From the NCBI RefSeq assembly GCF_004684775.1, contig NZ_SRIC01000039.1, positions 1-44,515 on the forward strand: a stretch of DNA of 44,515 nucleotides. The letters run 5' to 3'. Positions 31,269 through 39,234 of the stretch are shown here, in pieces. The DNA is from Streptomyces sp. MZ04. Its GTDB lineage: Bacteria > Actinomycetota > Actinomycetes > Streptomycetales > Streptomycetaceae. Under the pieces are notes generated by a model, which saw only the letters and a program-made list of their open reading frames with translations, had not been told where the DNA came from and did not search any database. The translations under genes were made by a program, and so were the position numbers. Every line of letters starts with the position of its first letter. The first letter of the stretch is position 1.

Positions 31269-34136
31269 GTGCACAGACTCCCCACCGTGTCACCTTCCGA
31301 GATCTCTGAACTGTCCCGTTGTTCTGTGCTGTTCGTGCCCGCCGACCCGGCACGCACCGGCCGGGTGGCCTTCTGGCACCCGGACGGCGACGCGCCGCCC
31401 GCCGTCGCGGCCGGCACCGCCGAGGAGCTCACCGTCGCCGTGCCCGGCGACGACGGGGCACGGCTCGGCGACGTCTCGGCCGTACTGCTGCCGGTGCGCG
31501 CGGCGCTGCCGGTGCTGACACGCGCGCGTGCCGCGGCCGAGGCTCATCCGACCGCCACGTTCTGGGGGACGGCGGGCGTGCTCGCCCTGCAACTGGCCGC
31601 ACGCGGCCTGCTGTTGCCCGGCCTGACGCCCGGTGACCACGACGCCTGGCGCTCGGGCCCACTGGGCGCCGACGACCTGCGGCGCCTGCGCGACCTCGCG
31701 GCGGCGATGCCTCCGGCCGCCCACGCCCTTCCGCTGGACGACACCGAGCCCCTGCGGCTGCCCCAACCGGAGCGGCTGCTGCGCCAGTTCCTCGACGCGG
31801 TGGCCGACACGCTGCCGCGCACCCCCGCCGCCGCGGTCGCCGCGGGCGCGCCCGCCTTCGCCGCCCCGCAGCCGCAGCACATCCCCGAGCAGCGGCCCTG
31901 GGCCATGGATGTCGCCGCCGGGCACGACGCGGGCGTACGCGTCTCCCTGCGCGTCGAGGTCCCCGGCCTGGTGTCGCAGACCTCCGACGAGAGCAGGCTG
32001 CCGTTCCGCGCCGTGCTGCAGATGCACAGCGTCAGCGACCCCTCGCTCGTCGCCGACGCGGCCGAGGTCTGGGCCGGTTCGGCCGCCTCGGGGCAGGGCT
32101 TCGGACCGCGCGCACGGATGGACGCGTTGCTCGCGCTGCGCCGGGCCACGCGCGCGTGGCCGCCGCTCGCCCCGCTGCTCTCGGCCACCGTGCCCGATGC
32201 CATCGAGCTCGCTGACGAGGAAGTGACCGCGCTCCTCGGTGAAGGCTCGCGGATGCTCGCCGCCGCGGGTGTCGAGGTGCACTGGCCCAAGGAGCTGGCG
32301 CGCAACCTCACCGCCCGCGCGGTCATCGGCCCGCCCGACGACGACACCAAGGACCCGGACAAGCCGTCCTCGGACACCCCGTCGCACCTCTCCGCCGATG
32401 CCCTGCTCGCCTTCAACTGGCGGTTCGCGCTGGGCGACAAGCAGCTGTCCCGCGAGGAGCTCGACCGGCTCGCGGAGGCCAACCGCCCCGTGGTGCGCCT
32501 GCGTGACCAGTGGGTGCTCATCGACCCCGAAGAGGCACGGCGCGCCCGCGAGCACCAGGACCACAAGGTCACCCCGATCGCCGCACTGAGCGCCGTGCTG
32601 ACCGGCACCACCGAAGTGGCGGGGCACCGTGTGGAGGTCCAGCCGACCGGCTGGCTGGCGACGCTCCGCGAGCGCCTAGCCGATCCGGAGGGCATGGAGC
32701 CCGTCGGGCAGCCTGCGGCGCTCGCCGCGAATCTGCGCGACTATCAGCTGCGCGGCCTGAACTGGCTCGCCCGGATGACGTCGTTGGGCCTGGGTGGCTG
32801 CCTGGCGGACGACATGGGCCTCGGCAAGACCATCACGCTGATCTCCCTGCATCTTCACCGGCAGACGGAACCCGAGTCCGCAGGACCCACCCTGGTGGTC
32901 TGTCCGACGTCCCTGATGGGCAACTGGCAGCGCGAGATCGAGAAGTTCGCGCCCGGCACCCCCGTGCGCCGCTTCCACGGCGCCCGGCGCAGCCTGGAGG
33001 ACCTGGCCGACGGCGAGTTCGTGCTCACCACGTACGGCACCATGCGCCTCGACTCGGACAGCCTGGAGAAGGCCCCCTGGGGCATGGTCGTCGCCGATGA
33101 GGCACAGCACGTCAAGAACCCGTACTCGGCGACCGCCAAACAGCTGCGCACGATTGGCGCACGCGCGCGCGTGGCGCTCACCGGCACCCCCGTGGAGAAC
33201 AATCTCTCCGAGCTGTGGGCGATCCTCGACTGGACGACACCGGGCCTGCTCGGCAAACTCGGCACCTTCCGCACCCGCTACGCGCAAGCCGTCGAAGGCG
33301 GCAAGGACCCTGCCGCCGCCGAGCGGCTCTCGCAGCTCGTACGCCCGTTCCTGCTGCGCCGACGCAAGTCCGACCCGGGCATCGCTCCCGAGTTGCCGCC
33401 GAAGACCGAGACCGACCGGGCCGTCTCCCTCACCACGGAGCAGACGGGTCTGTACGAAGCCGTCGTGCGGGAGACGCTCGCGGAGATCTCCGGTGCCGAC
33501 GGTTTCGCCCGCCGCGGTCTGATCGTCAAGCTGCTCACCGGGCTGAAGCAGATCTGCAACCACCCCGCGCAGTTCCTCAAGGAGGACGAGCCGCGGATCG
33601 AGGGGCGCTCCGGGAAGCTGGAACTCCTCGACGAACTGCTCGACACGATCCTCGCCGAGGACGCGGCCGTGCTCGTCTTCACGCAGTACGTCCAGATGGC
33701 GCGCCTCATCGAGCGGCATCTGGCAGCCCGTGGCGTGCCCTCCCAGTTCCTGCACGGCGGCACACCCATCGCGGCGCGCGAGGCGATGGTGCAGCGCTTC
33801 CAGGACGGTGAAGTGCCCGTCTTCCTGCTGTCGTTGAAGGCCGCGGGCACAGGGCTGAACCTGACGCGGGCCGAGCATGTCGTGCACTACGACCGCTGGT
33901 GGAATCCCGCCGTCGAGGCGCAGGCCACGGACCGTGCGTACCGCATCGGGCAGACACAGCCCGTGCAGGTGCACCGCCTGATCGCGGAGGGGACGATCGA
34001 GGACCGGATCGCCGACATGCTGCTGCGCAAGCGGGAGTTGGCGGACTCGGTCCTGGGCACCGGAGAGGCGGCGCTGACGGAACTCACCGACACCGAGCTG
34101 TCGGATCTGGTGGAGCTGCGAGGGGGGACGCGATGA
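31269..34136 (+). CDS. SNF2-family DNA-dependent ATPase/helicase
   Basis: From GTG 31269 the protein has 955 residues. A variable N-terminal half of about 480 residues (the region common to bacterial SNF2 proteins with DUF3670-like segments) precedes the ATPase core. The core has LRDYQLRGLNWL, Walker A DDMGLGKT (514-521), DEAQH (610-614), LTGTPVEN, TQYVQMARLIERHL, and YRIGQ (891-895). Swi2/Snf2 enzymes translocate on double-stranded DNA and remodel bound proteins. The next gene overlaps by four bases and encodes a SWIM zinc-finger protein, a pairing that recurs in bacteria. The start is uncertain: GAGG is 14 bases upstream of this GTG, and an alternative GTG at 31167 lies inside a palindrome. 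Confidence 0.92.
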   Translation: MHRLPTVSPSEISELSRCSVLFVPADPARTGRVAFWHPDGDAPPAVAAGTAEELTVAVPGDDGARLGDVSAVLLPVRAALPVLTRARAAAEAHPTATFWGTAGVLALQLAARGLLLPGLTPGDHDAWRSGPLGADDLRRLRDLAAAMPPAAHALPLDDTEPLRLPQPERLLRQFLDAVADTLPRTPAAAVAAGAPAFAAPQPQHIPEQRPWAMDVAAGHDAGVRVSLRVEVPGLVSQTSDESRLPFRAVLQMHSVSDPSLVADAAEVWAGSAASGQGFGPRARMDALLALRRATRAWPPLAPLLSATVPDAIELADEEVTALLGEGSRMLAAAGVEVHWPKELARNLTARAVIGPPDDDTKDPDKPSSDTPSHLSADALLAFNWRFALGDKQLSREELDRLAEANRPVVRLRDQWVLIDPEEARRAREHQDHKVTPIAALSAVLTGTTEVAGHRVEVQPTGWLATLRERLADPEGMEPVGQPAALAANLRDYQLRGLNWLARMTSLGLGGCLADDMGLGKTITLISLHLHRQTEPESAGPTLVVCPTSLMGNWQREIEKFAPGTPVRRFHGARRSLEDLADGEFVLTTYGTMRLDSDSLEKAPWGMVVADEAQHVKNPYSATAKQLRTIGARARVALTGTPVENNLSELWAILDWTTPGLLGKLGTFRTRYAQAVEGGKDPAAAERLSQLVRPFLLRRRKSDPGIAPELPPKTETDRAVSLTTEQTGLYEAVVRETLAEISGADGFARRGLIVKLLTGLKQICNHPAQFLKEDEPRIEGRSGKLELLDELLDTILAEDAAVLVFTQYVQMARLIERHLAARGVPSQFLHGGTPIAAREAMVQRFQDGEVPVFLLSLKAAGTGLNLTRAEHVVHYDRWWNPAVEAQATDRAYRIGQTQPVQVHRLIAEGTIEDRIADMLLRKRELADSVLGTGEAALTELTDTELSDLVELRGGTR

Positions 34137-35455
34137 ACGACACGTACGACGAGGCGTTCGACGAAACACACGAGGAGTCCGGGCAGGGCGCGCACCGCCA
34201 CGAGCGCACCTTCGACGCTCTGCCGCCCGCGCACGGGCGGGGGTTCGCGGAGAGCTGGTGGGGCCAGGCCTGGCTGAAGGCGCTGGAGGACACGGCGCTG
34301 GACCTCCAGCAGCTGAAGGCGGGCCGCAGGCTCGCGCGCGCGGGTGCCGTGGGCGCGGTGTCGGTGCGTCCCGGGCGCATCACCGCGGTCGTCCAGGACC
34401 CGGACGGCACCGCCCATCGCTCGGACGTGCTGCTGCAGCAGCTGACCGAGGCCGAGTGGGACCGCTTCCTGGGCATGACCGTGGAGCGCGCCGGGCACAT
34501 CGCGGCGCTGCTCGACCGCGAGATGCCGCCGCATCTGGTGGAGGACGCGGCGGCCGCGGGCGTCGAACTCCTGCCCGGCATCGGCGACCTGGAGCCCGAG
34601 TGCGACTGTGACGCGTGGGACCACTGCGGGCATACGGCCGCGCTCTCCTACCAGATGGCCCGGCTGCTCGACCAGGATCCGTTCGTGCTGCTCCTGATGC
34701 GCGGCCGTGCGGAGCGTGAGCTCCTTGACGAGCTGCAAGTACGCAGCGTGGCGCGGGCGGAGGCCGAGGAGGCCCCGGAAGAGGAGCAGGAGGAGGCCCA
34801 GGAGGGCGTGTACGCCGCTGTGGCGTACGCCGAGGGTGCCATCCTCCCTCCGCTGCCGGACCTCCCTCCCCTGCCCTCAGAGCCGGGCCTGCCGCCCTCG
34901 CTCGACACGGAGGCGGAGCCCGCGCCGGGCATCGATGTGGCGGCGCTCGAGTTCCTGGCGGCGCAGGCGGCCTCGGAGGCGCACCGCCTGCTGGCCGAGG
35001 CGCTCGCCGCCGGGCACGAACAGCAGCCGGTCGAACCCGAGTTGACACCAGGTGAGGACGCCGTGCGCCTGGCCGCCGCGGCGCCGGGCGCACCGGTGGC
35101 GACACGGCTCGCGTCGGCGTTCGACCGGGGCAAGGACGGGCTCGCGCTGGCGGTACGGGCCTGGGAGTTCGGCGGACCGGCCGCGCTGTCCGTCCTCGAG
35201 GAGGAGTGGACGCCCGGCGCCGAAGCCCTGGCACGCGCGCGTGCCGCCCTCGACGTGGCCTGGGACGAGGACGAGCGGCCGCAGCTGCGGGCCGCCCGCA
35301 ACCGCTGGACCGTGGTCGGCGGCGACGCCCAACTGCGGCACGGGGGCGACGGCCGCTGGTGGCCCTACCGCAAGGAACGCGGCCGCTGGACTCCGGCGGG
35401 CCCGGCCACCCATGACCCGGCGACGGCGCTGGCCGTGGTGACCGGCGGCGAGTGA
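34133..35455 (+). CDS. SWIM zinc-finger protein, partner of the SNF2 ATPase
   Basis: The 440-residue protein has an N-terminal GRGFAESWWGQAWLKALE motif conserved in the family. The SWIM zinc finger, CxCxnCxH, reads CDCDAWDHCGH (C157, C159, C165, H167). An acidic Glu/Ala linker and a Pro/Leu-rich stretch (about 215-265) precede a C-terminal domain ending QLRHGGDGRWWPYRKERGRW. SWIM fingers bind DNA or protein. Overlap with the SNF2 stop (ATGA) and GGGGGGACG before the ATG indicate coupled translation. The pair presumably works as one complex. A strong terminator follows. Confidence 0.93.
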   Translation: MNDTYDEAFDETHEESGQGAHRHERTFDALPPAHGRGFAESWWGQAWLKALEDTALDLQQLKAGRRLARAGAVGAVSVRPGRITAVVQDPDGTAHRSDVLLQQLTEAEWDRFLGMTVERAGHIAALLDREMPPHLVEDAAAAGVELLPGIGDLEPECDCDAWDHCGHTAALSYQMARLLDQDPFVLLLMRGRAERELLDELQVRSVARAEAEEAPEEEQEEAQEGVYAAVAYAEGAILPPLPDLPPLPSEPGLPPSLDTEAEPAPGIDVAALEFLAAQAASEAHRLLAEALAAGHEQQPVEPELTPGEDAVRLAAAAPGAPVATRLASAFDRGKDGLALAVRAWEFGGPAALSVLEEEWTPGAEALARARAALDVAWDEDERPQLRAARNRWTVVGGDAQLRHGGDGRWWPYRKERGRWTPAGPATHDPATALAVVTGGE

Positions 35456-35463
35456 GACCGACC

Positions 35464-35499
35464 GGTGGGGTGCGGGCCGAGAAGGGCCCGCACCCCACC
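35464..35499 (+). terminator. strong intrinsic terminator after the SNF2-SWIM operon
   Basis: GGTGGGGTGCGGGCC (35464-35478) pairs without mismatch with GGCCCGCACCCCACC (35485-35499) around a six-base loop, eight bases after the stop codon. No U-tract follows. Confidence 0.85.
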
Positions 35500-35551
35500 G
35501 CTGAACCTCCACGGCACAACACACCTCCCCTTGACCGAAAAGCGTCCGGCG

Positions 35552-35577
35552 GCGCCCGGCGCGTCCGTGCCGGGCGC
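35552..35577. other. GC-rich hairpin in the long intergenic region 35456-35909
   Basis: GCGCCCGGC (35552-35560) and GCCGGGCGC (35569-35577) are perfect complements around eight bases. It may be a second terminator or a structured 5' leader. The whole 454-base interval has no convincing gene: an 83-codon frame at 35623-35874 has no ribosome site or recognisable domain. Confidence 0.45.
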
Positions 35578-35781
35578 GCATGCGCCGGGAACACCGGCAC
35601 GCGGACTCGCCCTGATCAGTGATTGAGCGCGGCCATGTCATCCGGGAGCGTGGACCGCACCGGTTCAGGGGCATCGGGTCACGGACACGACCTGCCTGAA
35701 CACGTCAGCGCGATCCACCTGAGGGGAGGGCGACCAAGGGCCGCAGGCCCAACCACTGCTGACCGGACGATGACGGACGGC

Positions 35782-35810
35782 GGCGCCTCCTGCCCCTCGC
35801 GGGAGGCGCC
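35782..35810. other. GC-rich hairpin 100 bases before the secreted phytase-like gene
   Basis: GGCGCCTCC (35782-35790) and GGAGGCGCC (35802-35810) pair perfectly around an 11-base loop. The right arm includes GGAGG, so the structure would hide a ribosome-site-like sequence, though no start codon with a coding frame follows it closely. Confidence 0.45.
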
Positions 35811-35909
35811 GTCACCATGCCCCCTGACGTTCACCTTTCCGCCTCCTTGCGTTCGTGGCGACGGCGAAGTCTGACCGCTGTCACCGAACTCGCGCCCCAG
35901 GAGGCACCC

Positions 35910-37262
35910 ATGTCCCCGCACGCCGCCCGTCAGCGTCGCGTCCGCCGTACCGTCGCCGCGGGTGTGCCGTTCGCCGTGATCGCGGCGGTCGCGGTGACCG
36001 GGACCGCCACGGGCGCGCAGACCGGCGGCAAGGAGAAGGCGCCTCGGATCACTTCCACCGCGACGCTCGGCGACATCCCGCTGGGCGGCTTCAGCAACTC
36101 CTTGCTGCCCGGCACGGTGGACGACGACCGGGACGTGCGTCTCGGAGGCATCGGCAGCGACATCTGTCCGGCAGGCCGCAAGGGCGAGTTCTGGACGGTC
36201 ACCGACCGGGGACCCAACGGCCAGATCAAGGTGGACGGCAAGAAGCGACGCACCTTCCCCGTCCCCGGTTTCGATCCGGCGATCGTGAAGATCCGCGTCT
36301 CCGGAGACACCGTGAAGGTCATCGACGCGCTGCCGCTGACGACGTCCTCCGGAAAGCCCGTCACCGGACTGCCCAACCAGGAGGGGCGCGATGAGGCTCC
36401 GTACACGTACGACGCCAAGACCCCTCTGACACACGACCCGAACGGCCTGGACACCGAGGGCATCGTGCGGGCCGACGACGGCAGCTTCTGGCTGGTCGAC
36501 GAGTACGGACCCTCGCTCGTCCACGTCTCCGCGCGCGGGAAGGTGCTCAAGCGCTATGTGCCTCAGGGCCTGAAGCTGTCCGGCGCCGACTACCCCGTTG
36601 TCGAGGCGCTGCCCGGCATCCTGCTGAACCGCAAGGTCAACCGCGGCTTCGAAGGGCTGGCCCAACTGCCGGGCGGGGACCTGGTGATGGCGGTGCAGAG
36701 CCCGCTGTCCGTCCCCGCCGAGGACGCCGGTGAGGGCTCGCGGACGACGCGGCTGCTGCGCTTCTCGCCGAAGAAGCAGGCGGTCACCGCCGAATACGCG
36801 TACCGCTTCGACGCGGTGGGGGTGGTCGACCCGGGCGAGGACGACACGTCCGAGCTGAAGATCTCCTCCGTAGTGGCCGTCGGCCGCGACCGGCTCCTCG
36901 TAGAGGAGCGCACCGACAAGGCCGCGCGGCTGCAGACGGTGAAGCTGGACCGCCGCTCCGACATCCTCGGCGGCCAGTGGGACGACGCCGCCACGAAGCC
37001 CTCCCTGGAGCAGCTCGACGATCCGGCGGACTCCGGAGTGCCCGTCCTGAAGAAGCGTCTTGTGGTCGACCTGGGCGGCATCGAGGGCGTGCCCGACAAG
37101 ATCGAGGGAGTGGCCCTCGTGAACAGTCGCACCCTTGCCCTGATCAACGACAACGACTTCGGGATGACGGACGGCCCGGAGGCCTTCGACAAGGACGGCC
37201 GCCTGGTGGACAGCGGTGTCGAGACCAGTGTGACGTACGTGCGGCTGCCGAAGGGCCTCTGA
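35910..37262 (+). CDS. secreted esterase-like/phytase-like beta-propeller protein
   Basis: The 450-residue precursor has a signal peptide: RRVRR, a hydrophobic core (TVAAGVPFAVIAAVAVTGTA) and likely cleavage near residue 37 before a charged mature start. The mature part has GGFSNSLLPGT, GEFWTVTDRGPNGQI, GLDTEGIVRADDGSFWLVDEYGPS (in pieces), RGFEGLAQLPGG and LALINDNDFGM, matching the esterase-like activity of phytase family (PF13449). Acidic clusters may bind calcium. The biochemical activity of bacterial members is poorly defined. AGGAGG lies five bases before the ATG at 35910. It converges with the low-complexity membrane protein. Confidence 0.9.
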   Translation: MSPHAARQRRVRRTVAAGVPFAVIAAVAVTGTATGAQTGGKEKAPRITSTATLGDIPLGGFSNSLLPGTVDDDRDVRLGGIGSDICPAGRKGEFWTVTDRGPNGQIKVDGKKRRTFPVPGFDPAIVKIRVSGDTVKVIDALPLTTSSGKPVTGLPNQEGRDEAPYTYDAKTPLTHDPNGLDTEGIVRADDGSFWLVDEYGPSLVHVSARGKVLKRYVPQGLKLSGADYPVVEALPGILLNRKVNRGFEGLAQLPGGDLVMAVQSPLSVPAEDAGEGSRTTRLLRFSPKKQAVTAEYAYRFDAVGVVDPGEDDTSELKISSVVAVGRDRLLVEERTDKAARLQTVKLDRRSDILGGQWDDAATKPSLEQLDDPADSGVPVLKKRLVVDLGGIEGVPDKIEGVALVNSRTLALINDNDFGMTDGPEAFDKDGRLVDSGVETSVTYVRLPKGL

Positions 37263-37266
37263 AGCT

Positions 37267-37302
37267 GTCCACGGCCGACAAGTCGTCCACTGGCGACTAG
37301 TT
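37267..37302. repeat. imperfect 18-base tandem repeat between two convergent stop codons
   Basis: GTCCACGGCCGACAAGTC (37267-37284) and GTCCACTGGCGACTAGTT (37285-37302) match at 14 of 18 positions. The second copy contains the stop codon of the minus-strand membrane protein; the first begins four bases after the plus-strand stop. Confidence 0.6.
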
Positions 37303-37797
37303 GCCCGCGGCCGAAGGGATCAGGGATTCCAGGTCTTCCGGATCGCTCGGAAGATCACTGGGGAGGTCCGACGGGAGCCCGCTCGGCAGGTTGGAGGGGA
37401 CCTCGGTCGGCAGTTCCGAGGGGATCTGCGACGGGATGCTCAGCGACGGCGTGGGCTTGCCGCCCGAGCCCTCGCTGCTCTCGGAAGGGCCCCTCTTGCC
37501 CGGGGATTCATCGCCGCTGGTGGCCACCATGACCACCGCGACGACGGCTCCCACCGCAATGATCACGGCGAGCAGGATGAACAGCCGGTTCCGCTGCCCC
37601 GAAGGACCTCCGGACGATGAGGGCGGCGGCCAGGGGCCTCCGTCCGGAGGTATGCCGCCGCCTCCTTCAGGAGGCCAGCCCCCGCCGCCGGGAGGCGGTC
37701 CGTACCCGCCTCCCGGCGGTCCGAAGCCGCCATCACCTGGAGGGGGCGCGTCGCCCGGCGGAGGAGGAGGCTGCGGCGGTACGGGCGGCATGGCCAT
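37297..37797 (-). CDS. low-complexity single-pass membrane protein
   Basis: The 166-residue protein has a Pro/Gly-rich N-terminus (about 1-68, runs of PPPPP, GPPGGG and PPEGGGG), one transmembrane helix (about 71-92, FILLAVIIAVGAVVAVVMVA), and a Ser/Pro-rich outer part. The outer part has repeated PS-x-LPS units (PSNLPSGLPSDLPSDLPSD). The Pro/Gly-rich side should be cytoplasmic. It resembles the many Streptomyces proteins annotated only as proline-rich membrane protein, and no function can be assigned. No ribosome site precedes the ATG; GACTCT seven bases upstream could serve a leaderless transcript. The unusual composition could reflect slippage in GC-rich DNA. Confidence 0.75.
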   Translation of the reverse strand: MAMPPVPPQPPPPPGDAPPPGDGGFGPPGGGYGPPPGGGGWPPEGGGGIPPDGGPWPPPSSSGGPSGQRNRLFILLAVIIAVGAVVAVVMVATSGDESPGKRGPSESSEGSGGKPTPSLSIPSQIPSELPTEVPSNLPSGLPSDLPSDLPSDPEDLESLIPSAAGN

Positions 37798-37875
37798 ACC
37801 GTCAAGAGTCGGCTCACACCGGTCAAGACGCGACCCCTGTGCAGAAGTTGATGCTTCCGCAGTGACGCTTCGGGG

Positions 37876-39042
37876 TCAGCCGCGCGCCCCCAGGAGGTGG
37901 TCCATGGCCAGTTGGTCGAGGCGTTCAAAGGCCATGCCACGGGCGGCGGCACCCGTGACGTCGAAGTCTTCGAAGGCGTGACGGTCGGCGAGCAGCCCGG
38001 ACAGGCCGTCCTCGGCGGTGGGCAGCGACAGTTCGTCGAGCCGTGCGGCGCGCAGGGCTTCCTGGACCTCCGGGTCGGCGCGGAACGCGGCCGAACGCTG
38101 TCGCAGGATCAAGTAGTTGCGCATGCACCCCGCCGCCGAATCCCACACCCCCGCGTAGTCCTCCGTACGCGGCGGCTTGAAGTCGAAGTGTCGCGGCCCT
38201 TCGTAACCGCCCCTCTCCAGGAGGTCGACCAGCCAGAAGGCGCTCCGTAGATCGCCTGCCCCGAAGCGCAGGTCCTGGTCGTACTTGATCCCGGTCTGGC
38301 CGTTCAGGTCGATGTGGAAGAGCTTGCCCGCCCACAGCGCCTGGGCGATGGAGTGCGGGAAGTTGAGGCCGGCCATCTGTTCGTGGCCCACTTCGGGGTT
38401 GACCCCGAACAGCTCGGAGCGCTCCAGGCGCTCGATGAAGGCAAGGGCGTGACCGACGGTCGGCAGCAGGATGTCGCCGCGCGGCTCGTTCGGCTTGGGC
38501 TCGATCGCGAAGCGCAGGTCGTAGCCCTGTTCCGTCACGTACTCGGCGAGCAGGTCGAATGCCTCCTTCATCCGGTCGAGAGCGTCGCGCACGTCCTTGG
38601 CGGCGCCGGACTCCGCGCCCTCCCTGCCGCCCCACGCGACGTAGGTGTGAGCGCCGAGCTCCACCGCGAGGTCGATGTTGCGGATCGTCTTGCGCAGGGC
38701 GTAGCGGCGTACGTCGCGGTCGTTGGCGGTGAACGCGCCGTCCTTGAAGACGGGGTGCGTGAACAGGTTCGTGGTGGCCATCGGCACGACGAGGCCGGTC
38801 GCGTCGAGCGCCTGGCGGAAGCGCTTGATGTGGGACTCGCGCTCGGTCTCCGTGGCCCCGAACGGGATCAGGTCGTCGTCGTGGAAGGTCACTCCGTAGG
38901 CCCCCAGTTCGGCCAGGTGCCGTACGGAGTCGGCCGGTTCGAGGGGTGCGCGGGTCGCGTCTCCGAACGGGTCCCTTCCCTGCCAGCCGACGGTCCACAG
39001 ACCGAAGGTGAACTTGTCCTCAGGAGTGGGCTGATACGTCAT
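37876..39042 (-). CDS. xylA: xylose isomerase
   Basis: The 388-residue enzyme converts D-xylose to D-xylulose (and glucose to fructose) with two divalent metals. Length and numbering match Streptomyces glucose isomerases exactly: H54 and D57 (TFHDDD), E181 and K183 ([10 protein letters not shown]), E217 and H220 (NPEVGHEQ). The metal-binding segment [15 protein letters not shown] also matches. W16 and F94 of the substrate pocket are present. GGGAG precedes the ATG with eight bases. It is divergent from xylB, the arrangement known from other Streptomyces, and regulation by xylose and glucose through a ROK repressor is expected. Confidence 0.98.
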   Translation of the reverse strand: MTYQPTPEDKFTFGLWTVGWQGRDPFGDATRAPLEPADSVRHLAELGAYGVTFHDDDLIPFGATETERESHIKRFRQALDATGLVVPMATTNLFTHPVFKDGAFTANDRDVRRYALRKTIRNIDLAVELGAHTYVAWGGREGAESGAAKDVRDALDRMKEAFDLLAEYVTEQGYDLRFAIEPKPNEPRGDILLPTVGHALAFIERLERSELFGVNPEVGHEQMAGLNFPHSIAQALWAGKLFHIDLNGQTGIKYDQDLRFGAGDLRSAFWLVDLLERGGYEGPRHFDFKPPRTEDYAGVWDSAAGCMRNYLILRQRSAAFRADPEVQEALRAARLDELSLPTAEDGLSGLLADRHAFEDFDVTGAAARGMAFERLDQLAMDHLLGARG

Positions 39043-39123
39043 GTGCGGCTCCCTGGATGGCGGATGCGGGCGGCGGGGCGGCCCGGGCGCGGCTGTGCCG
39101 TGAGCTCGAATGCGGCCGCCACG

Positions 39124-39156
39124 ACTATTTCGTCATGGCCCTTAACAAATTAGTAT
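39124..39156. promoter_or_regulatory. xylA-xylB divergent control region: inverted repeat over xylB promoter
   Basis: The 192-base xylA-xylB gap is unusually A/T-rich around 39124-39156. ACTATTTCGT (39124-39133) and AACAAATTAGT (39144-39154) form an imperfect inverted repeat; the right arm resembles the AACAAACTAA half-site of XylR operators in Bacillus. TTTCGT (39128-39133) and TAGTAT (39151-39156) are spaced 17 bases as a xylB promoter, so a bound repressor would cover both elements. Confidence 0.5.
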
Positions 39157-39234
39157 CCGGAGGCATCCCTGGGAAGGTCGGACGGAGAGAAGTCCGGAAG
39201 CACCCGGAAAGAGCCGCGGGAACGGAGACCCCCG

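Noticed and set aside
31269..35455. DISARM-like or other named SNF2 anti-phage system
   Set aside because: No DNA methylase, DrmA/B/C-like proteins or other defence genes flank the pair; only the generic SNF2 similarity remains.
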